A stretch of 64,000 nt of DNA from Candidatus Leptofilum proximum (GTDB lineage: Bacteria > Chloroflexota > Anaerolineae > Promineifilales > Promineifilaceae), in contig JADJXK010000001.1 of the NCBI GenBank assembly GCA_016710325.1, forward strand, positions 1,550,001 through 1,614,000, in the 5' to 3' direction. The notes beneath the pieces are model-generated. The model was not told where the DNA came from. It did not search any database and saw only the letters and a program-made list of their open reading frames with translations. How positions within the stretch are numbered: the first letter of the stretch is position 1; each line of letters begins with the position of its first letter. Of the stretch, positions 25,815-35,360 are shown piece after piece. Made by a program: the position numbers and the translations under genes.

Positions 25815-27680
25815 ATGTATATCTTAGGCGTATCTTGCTACTATCATGATTCGGCTGCGGCCATCTTGCACGACGGTGAGCTGATCGCTGCCTCTGAAGA
25901 GGAGCGTTTTTCCCGCAAAAAACACGATTTTGGTTACCCCACCCAGGCGATTGCCTTTTGCCTGGAGCAGGCAGGCATCACTGCCCAAGATCTGGATTAC
26001 GTTGTCTTTTACGAAAAGCCGCTGCAAAAATTTGAGCGGATTTTGATGACCACGCTACAAACCTTTCCCCAGTCGTACCCCGTTTTTCGCGAGTCGATGG
26101 TGGCCTGGTTTAATGAGAAACTGTGGATCAAGGGTGAACTGCTGACCAAGCTGGATATCCCGGATGAGAAGCTGCTTTTTGTGGAGCATCACCTGAGCCA
26201 TGCGGCCAGCGCTTTTTTCTGTTCGCCGTACGAAGAAGCGGCCGTTCTCACCGTCGATGGTGTGGGGGAATGGACCACGACGACGATTGGCAAGGCAACG
26301 GCCGTTTGGGACAAGACCCCCGATGGCACGCCCGGCACCCAAAAGAGCAACGCCATTGAGCTCTTCCATGAACAGAAATTCCCCCACTCGCTTGGCCTGC
26401 TGTATTCAGCCTTTACCGCCTTTTTGGGCTTCCGGGTCAACAATGGCGAGTACAAGGTGATGGGTATGGCCCCCTACGGCCAGCCCACCCGCATGGACGA
26501 TGTGTATAAAGTGTTCAACATCGCCGACGACGCCAGCTTCCGCCTGAACATGGACTATTTTTCCTTCCACAAGTCCACCTCCAGGACGTTCAGCAATAAG
26601 TTTACCGACCTGTTTGGTGAGCCTCGGGTGCACGATTCCACGTTCTACACACCCACGACAAATCCCAAGAAGGATCATCCGCAGTGGGACCAGAAAACGG
26701 CCGAAAAGAACCAGTATTACGCTGACATCGCCGCCAGCATCCAGCGTGTGACGGAAGATGCCATGCTCAAAATGGCGGCCCACGCCTATGAGCAGACCGG
26801 GTTGAAGAATTTGTGTATTGCTGGTGGTGTGGCCTTGAACTCGGTGGCCAACGGCCGTATCATGCGCGAAGGTCCGTTTGAGAGCGTCTACATCCAGCCC
26901 GCCGCCGGTGACGCCGGTGGCGCCTTGGGCGCAGCCCTCTACGTCTACCACGTCTTGTTGGGCAAGCCGCGTAAATTCTTTATGGAGTCGGCGTACTGGG
27001 GCAAGTCCTACAGCTACGACGAGCACAAAGCGGCCATCGAGGATTACGGCTACAGCTACGAATATGTAGAAGACATCAACAAGGTGGCCGAGCACATGGT
27101 GGATGACATGCTGGAAAAGCGTGTCATCGGTCTGTACCAGGGCCGCTTCGAGTGGGGCCCGCGTGCGCTAGGCAATCGTTCCATCATGGCCGATCCGCGC
27201 CGCGCGGAGATGAAAGGCATTGTTAACGAGCGCATCAAGTTCCGCGAGCCGTTCCGCCCGTTTGCCCCGGTGGTGTTGGAAGATCGCGCCCCAGAATTCT
27301 GGGAAGATCTGGACGACCACAAAAGGACCTACCCGTACCGCTTTATGCTCTCGGTTTGCCGCACCAAGCCAGGCCAGGGTGAGAAGATTCAGGCGGTGGA
27401 TCATGAGGGAAGCGGCCGTATCCAAACCGTGCGGCGTGAATGGAACCCGCTCTACTACCGGGCCATCGAGCTGTTTGGTGAAGCCACCGGCGTGCCAGTG
27501 CTGCTCAACACCAGCTTCAACCTGCGCGGCGAACCGATTGTGACGACGCCCACCAACGCGTTGAATACCTTCACGCAAAGCGATATTGATTCACTGTACA
27601 TGGATGGCTTTATTATTCGTAAGAGTCAAAACAAGCACAGCACGATAAAAAAGCCAGAAATCACCTTTGCGAAGGATTAA
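25815..27680 (+). CDS. Carbamoyltransferase, NodU/CmcH family
   Basis: 621 residues. The N-terminal TsaD/Kae1-like domain starts with GVSCYYHDSAAAILHDGELIA and AASEEERFSRKKHD; histidines in EHHLSHAASAFF bind the metal. The C-terminal YrdC-like part holds FEWGPRALGNRSI and NTSFNLRGEPIV, which are diagnostic for NodU, CmcH and TobZ. The enzyme makes carbamoyl-AMP and transfers carbamoyl to a hydroxyl, usually of a sugar. In this locus the acceptor is probably a glycan precursor. It is translated directly after the small membrane protein. Confidence 0.95.
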   Translation: MYILGVSCYYHDSAAAILHDGELIAASEEERFSRKKHDFGYPTQAIAFCLEQAGITAQDLDYVVFYEKPLQKFERILMTTLQTFPQSYPVFRESMVAWFNEKLWIKGELLTKLDIPDEKLLFVEHHLSHAASAFFCSPYEEAAVLTVDGVGEWTTTTIGKATAVWDKTPDGTPGTQKSNAIELFHEQKFPHSLGLLYSAFTAFLGFRVNNGEYKVMGMAPYGQPTRMDDVYKVFNIADDASFRLNMDYFSFHKSTSRTFSNKFTDLFGEPRVHDSTFYTPTTNPKKDHPQWDQKTAEKNQYYADIAASIQRVTEDAMLKMAAHAYEQTGLKNLCIAGGVALNSVANGRIMREGPFESVYIQPAAGDAGGALGAALYVYHVLLGKPRKFFMESAYWGKSYSYDEHKAAIEDYGYSYEYVEDINKVAEHMVDDMLEKRVIGLYQGRFEWGPRALGNRSIMADPRRAEMKGIVNERIKFREPFRPFAPVVLEDRAPEFWEDLDDHKRTYPYRFMLSVCRTKPGQGEKIQAVDHEGSGRIQTVRREWNPLYYRAIELFGEATGVPVLLNTSFNLRGEPIVTTPTNALNTFTQSDIDSLYMDGFIIRKSQNKHSTIKKPEITFAKD

Positions 27681-27964
27681 CATGCGAAAGCTTTGCAAAA
27701 CAATGGTAAAGTGGTGAAGTTTCCGGTTGTTTAGCCTCAGTCGTGCGCCTGTTTGGTGGTGGCCGGGACGCAACGGCCGCTTCTGACATCGATTCGGCAG
27801 TTGAACCAGATGGGGCCAAGGGGACGGAAACGGCCGTACAAACCCCACCGCGCCGCCCCGACATTTGTGATCCGGTTCAAAACCCTTAGGGTCTGTATAA
27901 TTACAGACGAATAAAATTTGTTGAGGACAGGTTGTTCTTTTGTTGATTTAGGAGAGATTTAACC
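27681..27964. other. Intergenic region with a candidate promoter
   Basis: 284 bases without a convincing gene. TATAAT at 27896-27901 sits within a small palindrome (GTCTGTA at 27891-27897 against TACAGAC at 27902-27908) and may be the -10 box for the small gene at 27965, though no good -35 is seen. An AGGAGA precedes that gene's ATG. Several octamer copies are present although nothing is coded here. Confidence 0.4.
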
Positions 27965-28147
27965 ATGAAAAAGTTTCTGCGCAGTATGTCATCCAACTTT
28001 GGTGTTGTGGGTGAATTGTTGGGCTTTTTAGGCGCTAACAAGCGGTGGTGGCTCATTCCCATGGTAGCCGTTTTGCTGCTGTTTGGCTTGTTGGTCATCT
28101 TCGGTTCAGCTTCAGGTTTGGCGCCGTTTATCTACACGCTGTTCTAA
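27965..28147 (+). CDS. DUF5989-like small membrane protein
   Basis: 60 residues with one membrane helix. The pattern LGFLGANKRWWLIPMVAVLLLFGLLV followed by SGLAPFIYTLF matches my memory of the DUF5989 family, short proteins found next to carbamoyltransferases and SxtJ-like proteins. ATG follows AGGAGA at 27950. Role unknown; pairing with the carbamoyltransferase is inferred from place. Confidence 0.78.
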   Translation: MKKFLRSMSSNFGVVGELLGFLGANKRWWLIPMVAVLLLFGLLVIFGSASGLAPFIYTLF

Positions 28148-28217
28148 TTCGCCTATCAATCGTTAAAATCTCCCCGTTGTTGCCACCTCGGGCGATGGCG
28201 GGGAGCTACCTGCAAAC

Positions 28218-28496
28218 ATGCCACAGATCTGGAATGTATCACCTATTTTGGTTAGGCGATTTGGCTGGTACGTACTCACCATCGATGCCGATTTGCTGCT
28301 GGAAGCGGACGTGATGGACACGCCCATCACCGGTCTGCGCCGCTGGGCGGCCCGCTGGGCAGCTAGTAAGAGCTACCAACTGGCCGATCATATCGTCACC
28401 GTTTCGACGCAGACCAGGGAAAATCTGGTGCAGAACTGGGTTGCTGCTGTAGAGCCGCTGGCGCGTGTTTACGAAGCTACTTTAAGGGGCCGGTAG
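28218..28496 (+). pseudogene. Broken GT4 glycosyltransferase fragment
   Basis: The frame encodes 92 residues that match a central piece of a GT4 enzyme and nothing else. YVLTIDADLLLE, ADHIVTVS and ENLVQNW line up with YVLTAEADALLE, ANKIVTVS and QHLIKHW of the intact GT4 gene at 61192-62502. After that the frame jumps to VEPLARVYEATLRG, which looks like a GT4 C-terminus. The N-terminal domain and the donor-binding domain are missing, so it is a deletion remnant. It ends two bases before the next gene's ATG. Confidence 0.75.
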
Positions 28497-28498
28497 CT

Positions 28499-29857
28499 AT
28501 GTCTGGCCCGATGCCTGTCACGCCAACGCAGCCGGTGGAGCGGCCGTTCCACCGGCATACTCGCTGGCTCACCGCTGGTTCGCTGGTGGCCCTGATGACG
28601 CTGCTCCAGCTGGGCTGGTTGGCCGCCATCTGGCTGACCGGGGCGACTGAAGCAACCTACAAGCTGCTGCCGTTGATCATGGTAACGGTCGGCCTGGGCA
28701 CGATCATTTATCTGCTGCCAGAGCGGTATCTCGCCTGGCTGCCGCTGGATGAAGATCGCCTGGCCCGCATGGAAACGCGTGTGCTGCTGCTGGCGGGGCT
28801 GCTGCTAGGTGCGACGCTGCTCATTTTTGCCTCCCAGCAGCACCTCTGGGCCTTTGACGAAAAAGGTAATTTAACAGCGTCTTACTCGGTGGCGCGCAAA
28901 GGTGTGTTGGCGCTCTTTGAAAATTATGACCGACGCCCCTGGCTGGGTAAGCAGCACCCGCCGCTGGTGCCCATCATTTATGGCACGGCGATGCGCCTGC
29001 TGGGTCCCACGCAGCTGGCGGGACGGTTGATAACGGCCGTTTTCGCCATGAGCACCGGCTGGCTCACCTACCTCATCGGCCGCCGCCTGTTCAACCGGCA
29101 GACGGCGCTGCTGGGCGCGCTGCTGTTGTTCAGCTTCCCGCTGGTCCTTCGCCTGGGTTCGGCGGCGATGGTCGAGATGCCGCTCACCTTCTTTTTTACG
29201 CTGACAGTGTGGCTGACCTTACGGGTGGTGGAACGGCCGTCCTGGGACCGCTGGCTGCTGGTGGGGCTGGTCGTGGCGGCGGGTTTACTCTCCAAATACA
29301 CGATGGTGTTTGTGCTGCCGCTGGTTGTGGGTATCGTGGCTGTACGCGGCTCGAAAAAGCAGGCGCTGTGTCTGGCTGGAGCGGGTGTGCTGGCGGGGGG
29401 GGTGCTCGTCACTGGTTTCGTGGTGGTTGCTAGCAGGGTGAGTGTTTTGCAGCAGCAGCTGGCCACCATGAGAGAATATGCCGGGCTGGTGTTGACCAAT
29501 GAATACGGCCGTCGCGTCTTGCTTGAAACGATAACAAACCGGCTGCCTTCGGCTTTGGGGGTGTACAATTTGCCCTTATTGGCCCTGGGTGGATTGTTTA
29601 CCATTAATCGCCGCCGCCCGGTTGATTGGGTGGTGCTGCTGTGGATTCTCAGCGTGTGGCTGCCGTTGTTCCTCACCTTACCCGACCACCGCTACTTTTT
29701 GCCTTCCTTTCCGGCCGTCGCCATGCTGGCGGCCCTGGGCTTGCAGCAAATTTCCCGAGGAACGGCGCGTGGGCTCCTGTTGTCGCTGCTTTTTGCGGCC
29801 AGCACGCTCTATTTGTATGTCGATTGGGTTCGGTCGGCCGCACTGTTTGTAAAGTAA
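28499..29857 (+). CDS. GT39/PMT-like membrane glycosyltransferase
   Basis: 452 residues with about 11 membrane helices. The first extracytoplasmic loop carries an acidic pair region around WAFDEKGNL and then GKQHPPLVPIIYG, as in ArnT/PMT (GT-C) enzymes that use polyprenyl-phosphate sugars. The middle LFSFPLVLRLGSAAMVEMPLTFFF and LLSKYTMVFVLPL are typical of PMT_2 proteins. It probably adds a sugar to a glycan or protein on the outer face. The donor may come from the GT2 enzyme at 20440. Confidence 0.82.
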   Translation: MSGPMPVTPTQPVERPFHRHTRWLTAGSLVALMTLLQLGWLAAIWLTGATEATYKLLPLIMVTVGLGTIIYLLPERYLAWLPLDEDRLARMETRVLLLAGLLLGATLLIFASQQHLWAFDEKGNLTASYSVARKGVLALFENYDRRPWLGKQHPPLVPIIYGTAMRLLGPTQLAGRLITAVFAMSTGWLTYLIGRRLFNRQTALLGALLLFSFPLVLRLGSAAMVEMPLTFFFTLTVWLTLRVVERPSWDRWLLVGLVVAAGLLSKYTMVFVLPLVVGIVAVRGSKKQALCLAGAGVLAGGVLVTGFVVVASRVSVLQQQLATMREYAGLVLTNEYGRRVLLETITNRLPSALGVYNLPLLALGGLFTINRRRPVDWVVLLWILSVWLPLFLTLPDHRYFLPSFPAVAMLAALGLQQISRGTARGLLLSLLFAASTLYLYVDWVRSAALFVK

Positions 29858-29872
29858 ACGGTATTGTAAGAG

Positions 29873-30081
29873 ATGAGAAAACTACTTCAGGCATTACTCC
29901 TGGTGGCGATGAGCGTGGTCTGGGGCCGTATTGGGAGCGTTCGGTCTGGATTGATCCCGATAACACTACCTACGATTCGCCCAATGGTAGTATCCTGGGC
30001 GAAGTTTACTTGCCTTACCTGTCCCGGGGTGGCACTTTTACCCTTGATTTAACGGCCGTAAATGGCGAGTTCCAAACTTAA
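29873..30081 (+). pseudogene. Remnant of a secreted protein gene, frameshifted
   Basis: ATG at 29873 after AGAG opens a signal peptide (MRKLLQALLLVAMSVVWG), but the frame then turns to nonsense. A different frame gives a plausible C-terminal piece (RSVWIDPDN, GEVYLPYLSRGGTFTLDL) ending at 30081. Together they look like a small exported protein broken by a frameshift or deletion. Too short to assign. Confidence 0.45.
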
Positions 30082-30100
30082 TGGTTTAATCCACAAATCA

Positions 30101-30643
30101 ATGCCATCACCAATTGCCCATGCCGCCATGGGTTATGCTATTTATCGTGTAGTAGCATCCAAAAAGCCGGAAAAGAAACAGCCGCGCATTGGTCGTTTTC
30201 CACGACTTTTAATTTATACACTGGCCGTATCCCAACTTCCTGATCTTGACTTCGTGCCAGGATTTCTCCTTCCCGGGGAATTTGATCAATTTCACAACAC
30301 GATTACCAATAGTCTCATCGTAGGGTTGGGCATTGCCCTGATGATTGGATTGGGTGCCCGGATATGGCAACGGAACGATTTTTGGTTTATGTTTATGGTT
30401 GCGTTGGTTTGCTACCAGACGCACGTCATCATGGATTTTTTTACGGTGGGGCGAGGCGTAATGCTGTTTTGGCCGTTGACGCCAGAACGTTTTGAACCAA
30501 TGTTTAAACTTTTTTACGGGCTTCACCGTTCAGATGGCTGGCTGAGTATACGCCACATATGGACGTTGGTTACTGAACTGGGTTTTGTCCTGTTTCTTAA
30601 TTTGGTTGTACATACGGCCGTAAGCCGCCAGGCTCTCCACTAG
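30101..30643 (+). CDS. YdjM/DUF457-type membrane-bound hydrolase-like protein
   Basis: 180 residues from the ATG at 30101, the usual family start (MPSPIAHAAMGYAIYR); an ATG at 30062 is an alternative. It has about four membrane helices with conserved His/Asp positions: IAHAAMGY, SQLPDLDF, FHNTITNS and QTHVIMDFFTVGRGV. This pattern marks the LexA-binding, inner-membrane-associated hydrolase family (PF04307), whose metal site may act on phospholipid-like substrates. Function here is unknown. Confidence 0.8.
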   Translation: MPSPIAHAAMGYAIYRVVASKKPEKKQPRIGRFPRLLIYTLAVSQLPDLDFVPGFLLPGEFDQFHNTITNSLIVGLGIALMIGLGARIWQRNDFWFMFMVALVCYQTHVIMDFFTVGRGVMLFWPLTPERFEPMFKLFYGLHRSDGWLSIRHIWTLVTELGFVLFLNLVVHTAVSRQALH

Positions 30644-30760
30644 CCTGGGTGATTCTCAAAGCGTAATAAATTGCTTAAGGGTTGGCAGGTAAGATATAAC
30701 CTGCCAACGCCCCCAACTTTGTACTGGTATTCAAGAAGTGCTTTGTTTAAGGAGAGCCGT

Positions 30761-32512
30761 GTGAAAAAGCCTAACTCTCTCCCTCCGTGGTTTACCGTAA
30801 AAATTTTTTGGACGACTCTCTTTATTATTTTCTTGAGAATGCTCTTAGCCAGTAACATTTCTACCGCTTATGGTATGAACGCTGGGAAAGTACACCTACC
30901 CACGGCAACGCCCACAGCTAACTTTACGCCAACCATAACCGCCACGCCTACTTCCTCGATGACGCCAACAATTGGTCCATCGCCCACAGTAACGCCAGGG
31001 AATGCATGTAGTGGAACACACAGAATTATGCCGTTGGGAGATTCCATCACTTTTGGTACCTATGGGAGTGGCGATCCTCGTCCCAGTGCGCTTGTAACAG
31101 GCTATCGTCAGCCGCTATATCTGTCCCTCACTAATTCGAGTTATGATGTTGATTTTGTGGGCGGTCTGATAGCCGGTCAGTCAGCAACTCCCGCTTTTGA
31201 TCCCGAACATGAGGGGCACGGCGGCTGGACCGCCTCCCAAGTAGCAGTCACCGTCTATGATTGGTTGGTGGCCAGTCAAGCCGATATCATATTGCTTCAT
31301 ATTGGAACAAATAACCCCACTACGAGTCCAATTCACGTTGAAAATATCCTCAATGAGATCGATCGCTACGAAAACGACTTTAACGTGGATATCACCGTTG
31401 TGTTGGCACGCATCATTAATCGCACTTTTTACAATCCACGAATCACGATATTCAACCAAAATATCGAGGCAATGGCTTTGGATCGAGTTGCCAATGGAGA
31501 CGACATTATTGTCGTGGATATGGAGAGCGCTTTAAATTATTCAACCGACATGGCCGATAACCTCCATCCCAACGAAACAGGCTATACTAAAATGTCCAAC
31601 GTCTGGTTTGCTGCCCTAGATGCTCTTTTCGCGGCGTGTGACCCTGATGTCACGCCTACACCAACAATTCCACCAACAACTACGGCGACCTTCACACCTA
31701 CAGCGACTCCCACTTTCACGCCTACGGCGACCAATACACCCACAAGTGGTCCTTCACCGACGCTAACGCCAACACCGACTGCCACATCCACGCCATCGAT
31801 CACACCAACCATAACGGCGACACTCATCCCAACGGCAACCTCCGTAGGTAGCTGTCCAGGTGATATGGTTTCTTACTGGACGCTAAATGAAACGAGCGGC
31901 TTTTTGTTTGCTGACCTCTCCGGTGACAACGATGCCACCTTTACCGGGAGTGGAACGCCGAATTACGCGGTGGGGCAGGTAGGCGGCGCCCTTGCTTTTA
32001 ATGGTACAACTCAGACGCTGCATACAGCAGCAACTGCTAATCCGACCGACGAGATTACGGTGATGGCCTGGATCAATCCCAGCGATTTGAGTCGGCGCGA
32101 TAGGGGCATCCTCTCGAAGGCAGATGCTTTTGTATTCGAAGTAGAATCCGTTGGCAGCCTTCTCTCACTAACGCTTATCAACGGTGGGTCGTTTGATGAG
32201 TTTGAACCTAATGTCAGCAGCAATCAGATTGGTGTCGGTGACTGGACTTTTGTGGCAGCTACTTTCGATGGTACTACGATGGTAATTTACATTAATGGAA
32301 CGGCCGTCGGCAGCAAAATCAGCAGCATCAGCGCTATCGGCAATAGTGAGGAGCCTTATCATATCGGCTGGACCTCCCACATAGCGTTTGGCACCAATCG
32401 TTACTTTAATGGTATTATCGATGACGTTGCGGTCTACGAAAGAGCTTTGAGTGCTGCTGAAATAGCCGAGCGTTACGAAGACGGACTGGTGGGTCTGTCC
32501 CACTGCCCGTGA
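30761..32512 (+). CDS. Secreted SGNH hydrolase with Thr/Pro linkers and LamG-like domain
   Basis: 583 residues from GTG 30761 with TAAGGAG before it. A signal/anchor helix (about 12-38) is followed by a Thr/Pro-rich stretch, an SGNH/GDSL domain (GDSITFG with the Ser, HIGTNN block III, DNLHPNETGY with Asp and His), a second long T/P-rich linker of TPTAT-type units, and a concanavalin-like LamG/laminin_G_3 domain (SYWTLNETSG, AFNGTTQTL, GIIDDVAVYERALSAAEI). It acts outside the cell, probably deacylating or binding carbohydrate. Confidence 0.88.
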   Translation: MKKPNSLPPWFTVKIFWTTLFIIFLRMLLASNISTAYGMNAGKVHLPTATPTANFTPTITATPTSSMTPTIGPSPTVTPGNACSGTHRIMPLGDSITFGTYGSGDPRPSALVTGYRQPLYLSLTNSSYDVDFVGGLIAGQSATPAFDPEHEGHGGWTASQVAVTVYDWLVASQADIILLHIGTNNPTTSPIHVENILNEIDRYENDFNVDITVVLARIINRTFYNPRITIFNQNIEAMALDRVANGDDIIVVDMESALNYSTDMADNLHPNETGYTKMSNVWFAALDALFAACDPDVTPTPTIPPTTTATFTPTATPTFTPTATNTPTSGPSPTLTPTPTATSTPSITPTITATLIPTATSVGSCPGDMVSYWTLNETSGFLFADLSGDNDATFTGSGTPNYAVGQVGGALAFNGTTQTLHTAATANPTDEITVMAWINPSDLSRRDRGILSKADAFVFEVESVGSLLSLTLINGGSFDEFEPNVSSNQIGVGDWTFVAATFDGTTMVIYINGTAVGSKISSISAIGNSEEPYHIGWTSHIAFGTNRYFNGIIDDVAVYERALSAAEIAERYEDGLVGLSHCP

Positions 32513-32571
32513 TGCAACATCGCACCCCGGGTCGTTCTTCATCGGATCTTTGAGTTGTGTTTCAAGTACCC

Positions 32572-32642
32572 TAGTACAGTCCGGCGGAAATGCACATAAG
32601 GATATTATGACAAGTGTAGCGGACTGTTTAAGTATTGCGCCA
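32572..32642. repeat. 71-bp conserved intergenic element, copy A
   Basis: AGTACAGTC, GGC and GAAAT at the left and CGGACTGTTTAAGT plus TTGCGCC at the right recur at the same spacing at 37872-37942. The two ends contain an inverted ACAGTCCG/CGGACTGT. In this copy AGTATTGCGC (32631-32640) also pairs exactly with 32671-32680, a further hairpin. It lies upstream of the GT39-like gene at 32755. Confidence 0.7.
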
Positions 32643-32754
32643 TGAGCGTAAATTGAGGCGAACTTCTGTAGCGCAATACTAGGTTGCGGAGAAGGTGGTT
32701 GCCTGACCGGCGGGATATCAGTATGCCTGTGAATGACTATTCTGTGATTGATCA

Positions 32755-34299
32755 ATGATTGAACCGATTTCACCTAAAAAGGGAATACGAATTATAGGAG
32801 GAGTGAAGACGGCCGTACAGACGAACCTGCTTGTTCAGCTTCTGTTGCTAGGAGCTATCATGTCGCTGGCCGCTTTATTACGCTTTTATATGTTAGGGGA
32901 GTGGAGTTTTTGGATTGACGAGATATATTCACTCCAGAGTGCCAAAATTGCAAGAGAAACTGACAGGTTTCTGCCATTATCGAGCTACCTCGCTGGGGGC
33001 GTTATTCACCTTATTGGTACAAACGAGTGGAGCGCACGCCTGGTATCTGTGCTTACTGGCCTTCTGACACTTCCATTGTTATATTTTCCCATAAAGAAGG
33101 CTTACGGACTGCGCGTTGCTTTGCTGTCTACAATATTCCTGGCCATTTCACCATGGCACCTGTACTGGTCGCAGAACATGCGGTTTTACACGATGCTGCT
33201 TCTGCTCTACATGCTGCTTTTGTTCAGGTTCTATCGAGTTACAGAACACAGAAAGAGTTGGTACGATCTAATTTTTTTATTTGTCCTTCTTATTTTCGCA
33301 GTCTATGAACGTTTTATTGCTTTCTTCATCGTCCCAGTGGCAATTTGTTATATACTCTCACGTCAATTAGGGTCTTTTGGAGCTGCGTCACAATTGCGTT
33401 TAGCAAAAATCCTCCCTTTGTTTCTAGTGCCTGTTGGTGGCTTGGTCATTCACGAACTTTCCCGCACTGCCGCCGGACATGATCCTGTTATTCTCAGCTT
33501 TTTCCTGAAGTTTGTCGGTGCGCCCAACACGAGTCCACTTAGATTTTTAGCCTCATTTGTTTACCGGGCCGGCATTCCTGTTCTAGGTCTTGGTTTGGCC
33601 GGTAGCTTTTTTGTACTCACCAAGAAAGACAGGCTGGGTTTACTTTTGGTCATTTCTGCCCTCTTACCTCCAACGCTCCTGTTTCTAGCCTCACCAATCG
33701 TATTTACAATTGATCGCTATGCCTTTATATCACTGCCCAGCTGGCTTGTTTTGGCTGCTATCGCCATTGACCAGGCGCTTTCGCAAAAAGCGCAGTATGG
33801 GTGGATTTTTGGACTGGCTATGCTTTTTGTAGTCGTCTCAGATGGGTTGACCCAGGATATGCTTTACTACCAGTACTACAATGGTGGTCGAGAAAATTGG
33901 AAAGGTGCCTTTGCCGTCATCCAGGAGCAACACGCTCCGGATGATCTAGTGTTTGCCAGCAGGCCAGAGTTGGGAGAATATTACCTTAAGGAGGACGTGA
34001 ATCCACTCAACCGAGGACTCCCTGAAGAGATCCAACGCCGTAACCAAAGAACGTGGATCGTTGTTAGTACCAGTACCGGTTACGTTGCTCCTTCTGTCCT
34101 GGCATGGATTGAAAATAGTTGTGTCTTAATTGAGGTGCTGGATGTCCACGTCCCAGGAAAAGTGTACGACTTGCGCGTCTATCTTTACAGTCCCGATGAT
34201 TCACAACGAGCCGGGTTTCGATATGAGTCGGGAGGTAAAGTTAGCTCTACGTTGCGGGAGACGGCTTTTTCTCTTATGTACACTAAACTAACCAGGTAA
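32755..34299 (+). CDS. GT39-like membrane glycosyltransferase
   Basis: 514 residues with about 11 membrane helices and a soluble C-terminal part. The start ATG has no visible Shine-Dalgarno sequence. The first loop has FWIDEIYSLQSAKIA, an acidic GT-C motif (DE), followed by YLAGGVIHLIGTNEWSARL, and SPWHLYWSQNMRFYTM as in PMT_2 proteins of Chloroflexota. It presumably transfers a sugar from polyprenyl phosphate outside the membrane. The gene is poorer in G+C than the left half of the window and has only one ACGGCCGT octamer, near its start. Confidence 0.8.
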   Translation: MIEPISPKKGIRIIGGVKTAVQTNLLVQLLLLGAIMSLAALLRFYMLGEWSFWIDEIYSLQSAKIARETDRFLPLSSYLAGGVIHLIGTNEWSARLVSVLTGLLTLPLLYFPIKKAYGLRVALLSTIFLAISPWHLYWSQNMRFYTMLLLLYMLLLFRFYRVTEHRKSWYDLIFLFVLLIFAVYERFIAFFIVPVAICYILSRQLGSFGAASQLRLAKILPLFLVPVGGLVIHELSRTAAGHDPVILSFFLKFVGAPNTSPLRFLASFVYRAGIPVLGLGLAGSFFVLTKKDRLGLLLVISALLPPTLLFLASPIVFTIDRYAFISLPSWLVLAAIAIDQALSQKAQYGWIFGLAMLFVVVSDGLTQDMLYYQYYNGGRENWKGAFAVIQEQHAPDDLVFASRPELGEYYLKEDVNPLNRGLPEEIQRRNQRTWIVVSTSTGYVAPSVLAWIENSCVLIEVLDVHVPGKVYDLRVYLYSPDDSQRAGFRYESGGKVSSTLRETAFSLMYTKLTR

Positions 34300-34304
34300 G
34301 GAAG

Positions 34305-35360
34305 ATGCAGAAGCGAAAAGAGCTATTGATAGCTAGTCTTGTATGGCAGTGGCCGCCCGGCCAACTGCACACATTACAGGGGGAGGTGCTTAAGCAGTTA
34401 GGTTATTCTCATGAATTCTTTCAGCTAGGTAGCCCGATACCTCCCCAGACAGATGCCATATTTGTTCAGGGTCCTTATGGCTCTCTTTTGCCTTTAATTA
34501 AGCAATTGAAGGAGATGCCGTCAAGTTCACGACCCATTCTCGTTTACTGGTTTCAGCAGAGTTTCGATCTGGTCCCTTATCAAAGGGTTCGCAGGCTTGT
34601 GTCTCCCCTGTTTTCAGAACTAGACAGGCACTTTCACAGTGGAGGATGGGCCAGAAGGAATTTGAGCCGAGTCATGTCCCGAGTTGTTGCTGGAAAAGGG
34701 GCTCGTCTCGGTTTTCTTGGCGATCTGCTCTGGCTCCATCGTCAGGGTTTGCTCGATGTCCTGGCACTCTCTTCTTCTTACTACAGTACCCTCTTAGCCG
34801 AGTATGGTATCTCATCGATCGTTGTTCCGCGAGGTTACCATCCGGATTATGGCGAGATTTTAAACAATGAACGCGATATTGCTGTAGTGTGGATGGGTAA
34901 GTTAAGAACGAAGCGTCGTCGGGAGGCAGTGTATTGGTTGAGGGAGCAGTTGGAAAAACGGGGCCTGACGATGCACATATACGATGGCGTAGAAAACCCG
35001 TTCATTTTTGGCGATGCCAGGATGGAAGTTCTTAATCGAACATGGTTTGTTCCAAATATTTTTTTCTCAGATCCGACCAATGAATTAAGCATTCGCTTTT
35101 ATTTTGCTGCAGCCAACGGGGCAGCCGTTATCACTGAGCCATCACCTCATCAGTACCGTTTTGTGCCGGGACAGCATCTGGTTGTTTCTTCCATTGAGGA
35201 AATGCCAGACGAGATCGTGCACTATATTGAGCATGAGGAAGAGTGGCGCTTGATTTCTGAGAGCATGTTGAGCCACATGCAAACAAATCTTCGCCTGGAA
35301 ACGTCTATTGCCACAATCATGGAGCAGGCTGAGCGGGTTTTGCAGCAAATCAGACAATAA
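34305..35360 (+). CDS. Glycosyltransferase, CgeB-like/GT1-type fold (putative)
   Basis: 351 residues, ATG after TAAGGA, five bases behind the preceding gene, so co-transcribed. The C-terminal half carries WMGKLRTKRRREAVYWLREQL, VPNIFFSDPTNELSIRFYFAAANGA and the loop HQYRFVPGQHLVV, which resemble CgeB-like glycosyltransferases with an E-x(7)-E type acceptor/donor region. The N-terminal half is diverged. Cytoplasmic. No octamer copies at all are seen within it, unlike older genes in the window. Confidence 0.6.
   Translation: MQKRKELLIASLVWQWPPGQLHTLQGEVLKQLGYSHEFFQLGSPIPPQTDAIFVQGPYGSLLPLIKQLKEMPSSSRPILVYWFQQSFDLVPYQRVRRLVSPLFSELDRHFHSGGWARRNLSRVMSRVVAGKGARLGFLGDLLWLHRQGLLDVLALSSSYYSTLLAEYGISSIVVPRGYHPDYGEILNNERDIAVVWMGKLRTKRRREAVYWLREQLEKRGLTMHIYDGVENPFIFGDARMEVLNRTWFVPNIFFSDPTNELSIRFYFAAANGAAVITEPSPHQYRFVPGQHLVVSSIEEMPDEIVHYIEHEEEWRLISESMLSHMQTNLRLETSIATIMEQAERVLQQIRQ

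Noticed and set aside
26406..27095. A 229-residue minus-strand frame inside the carbamoyltransferase gene
   Set aside because: It lies wholly within a gene with strong family motifs and has no start signal.
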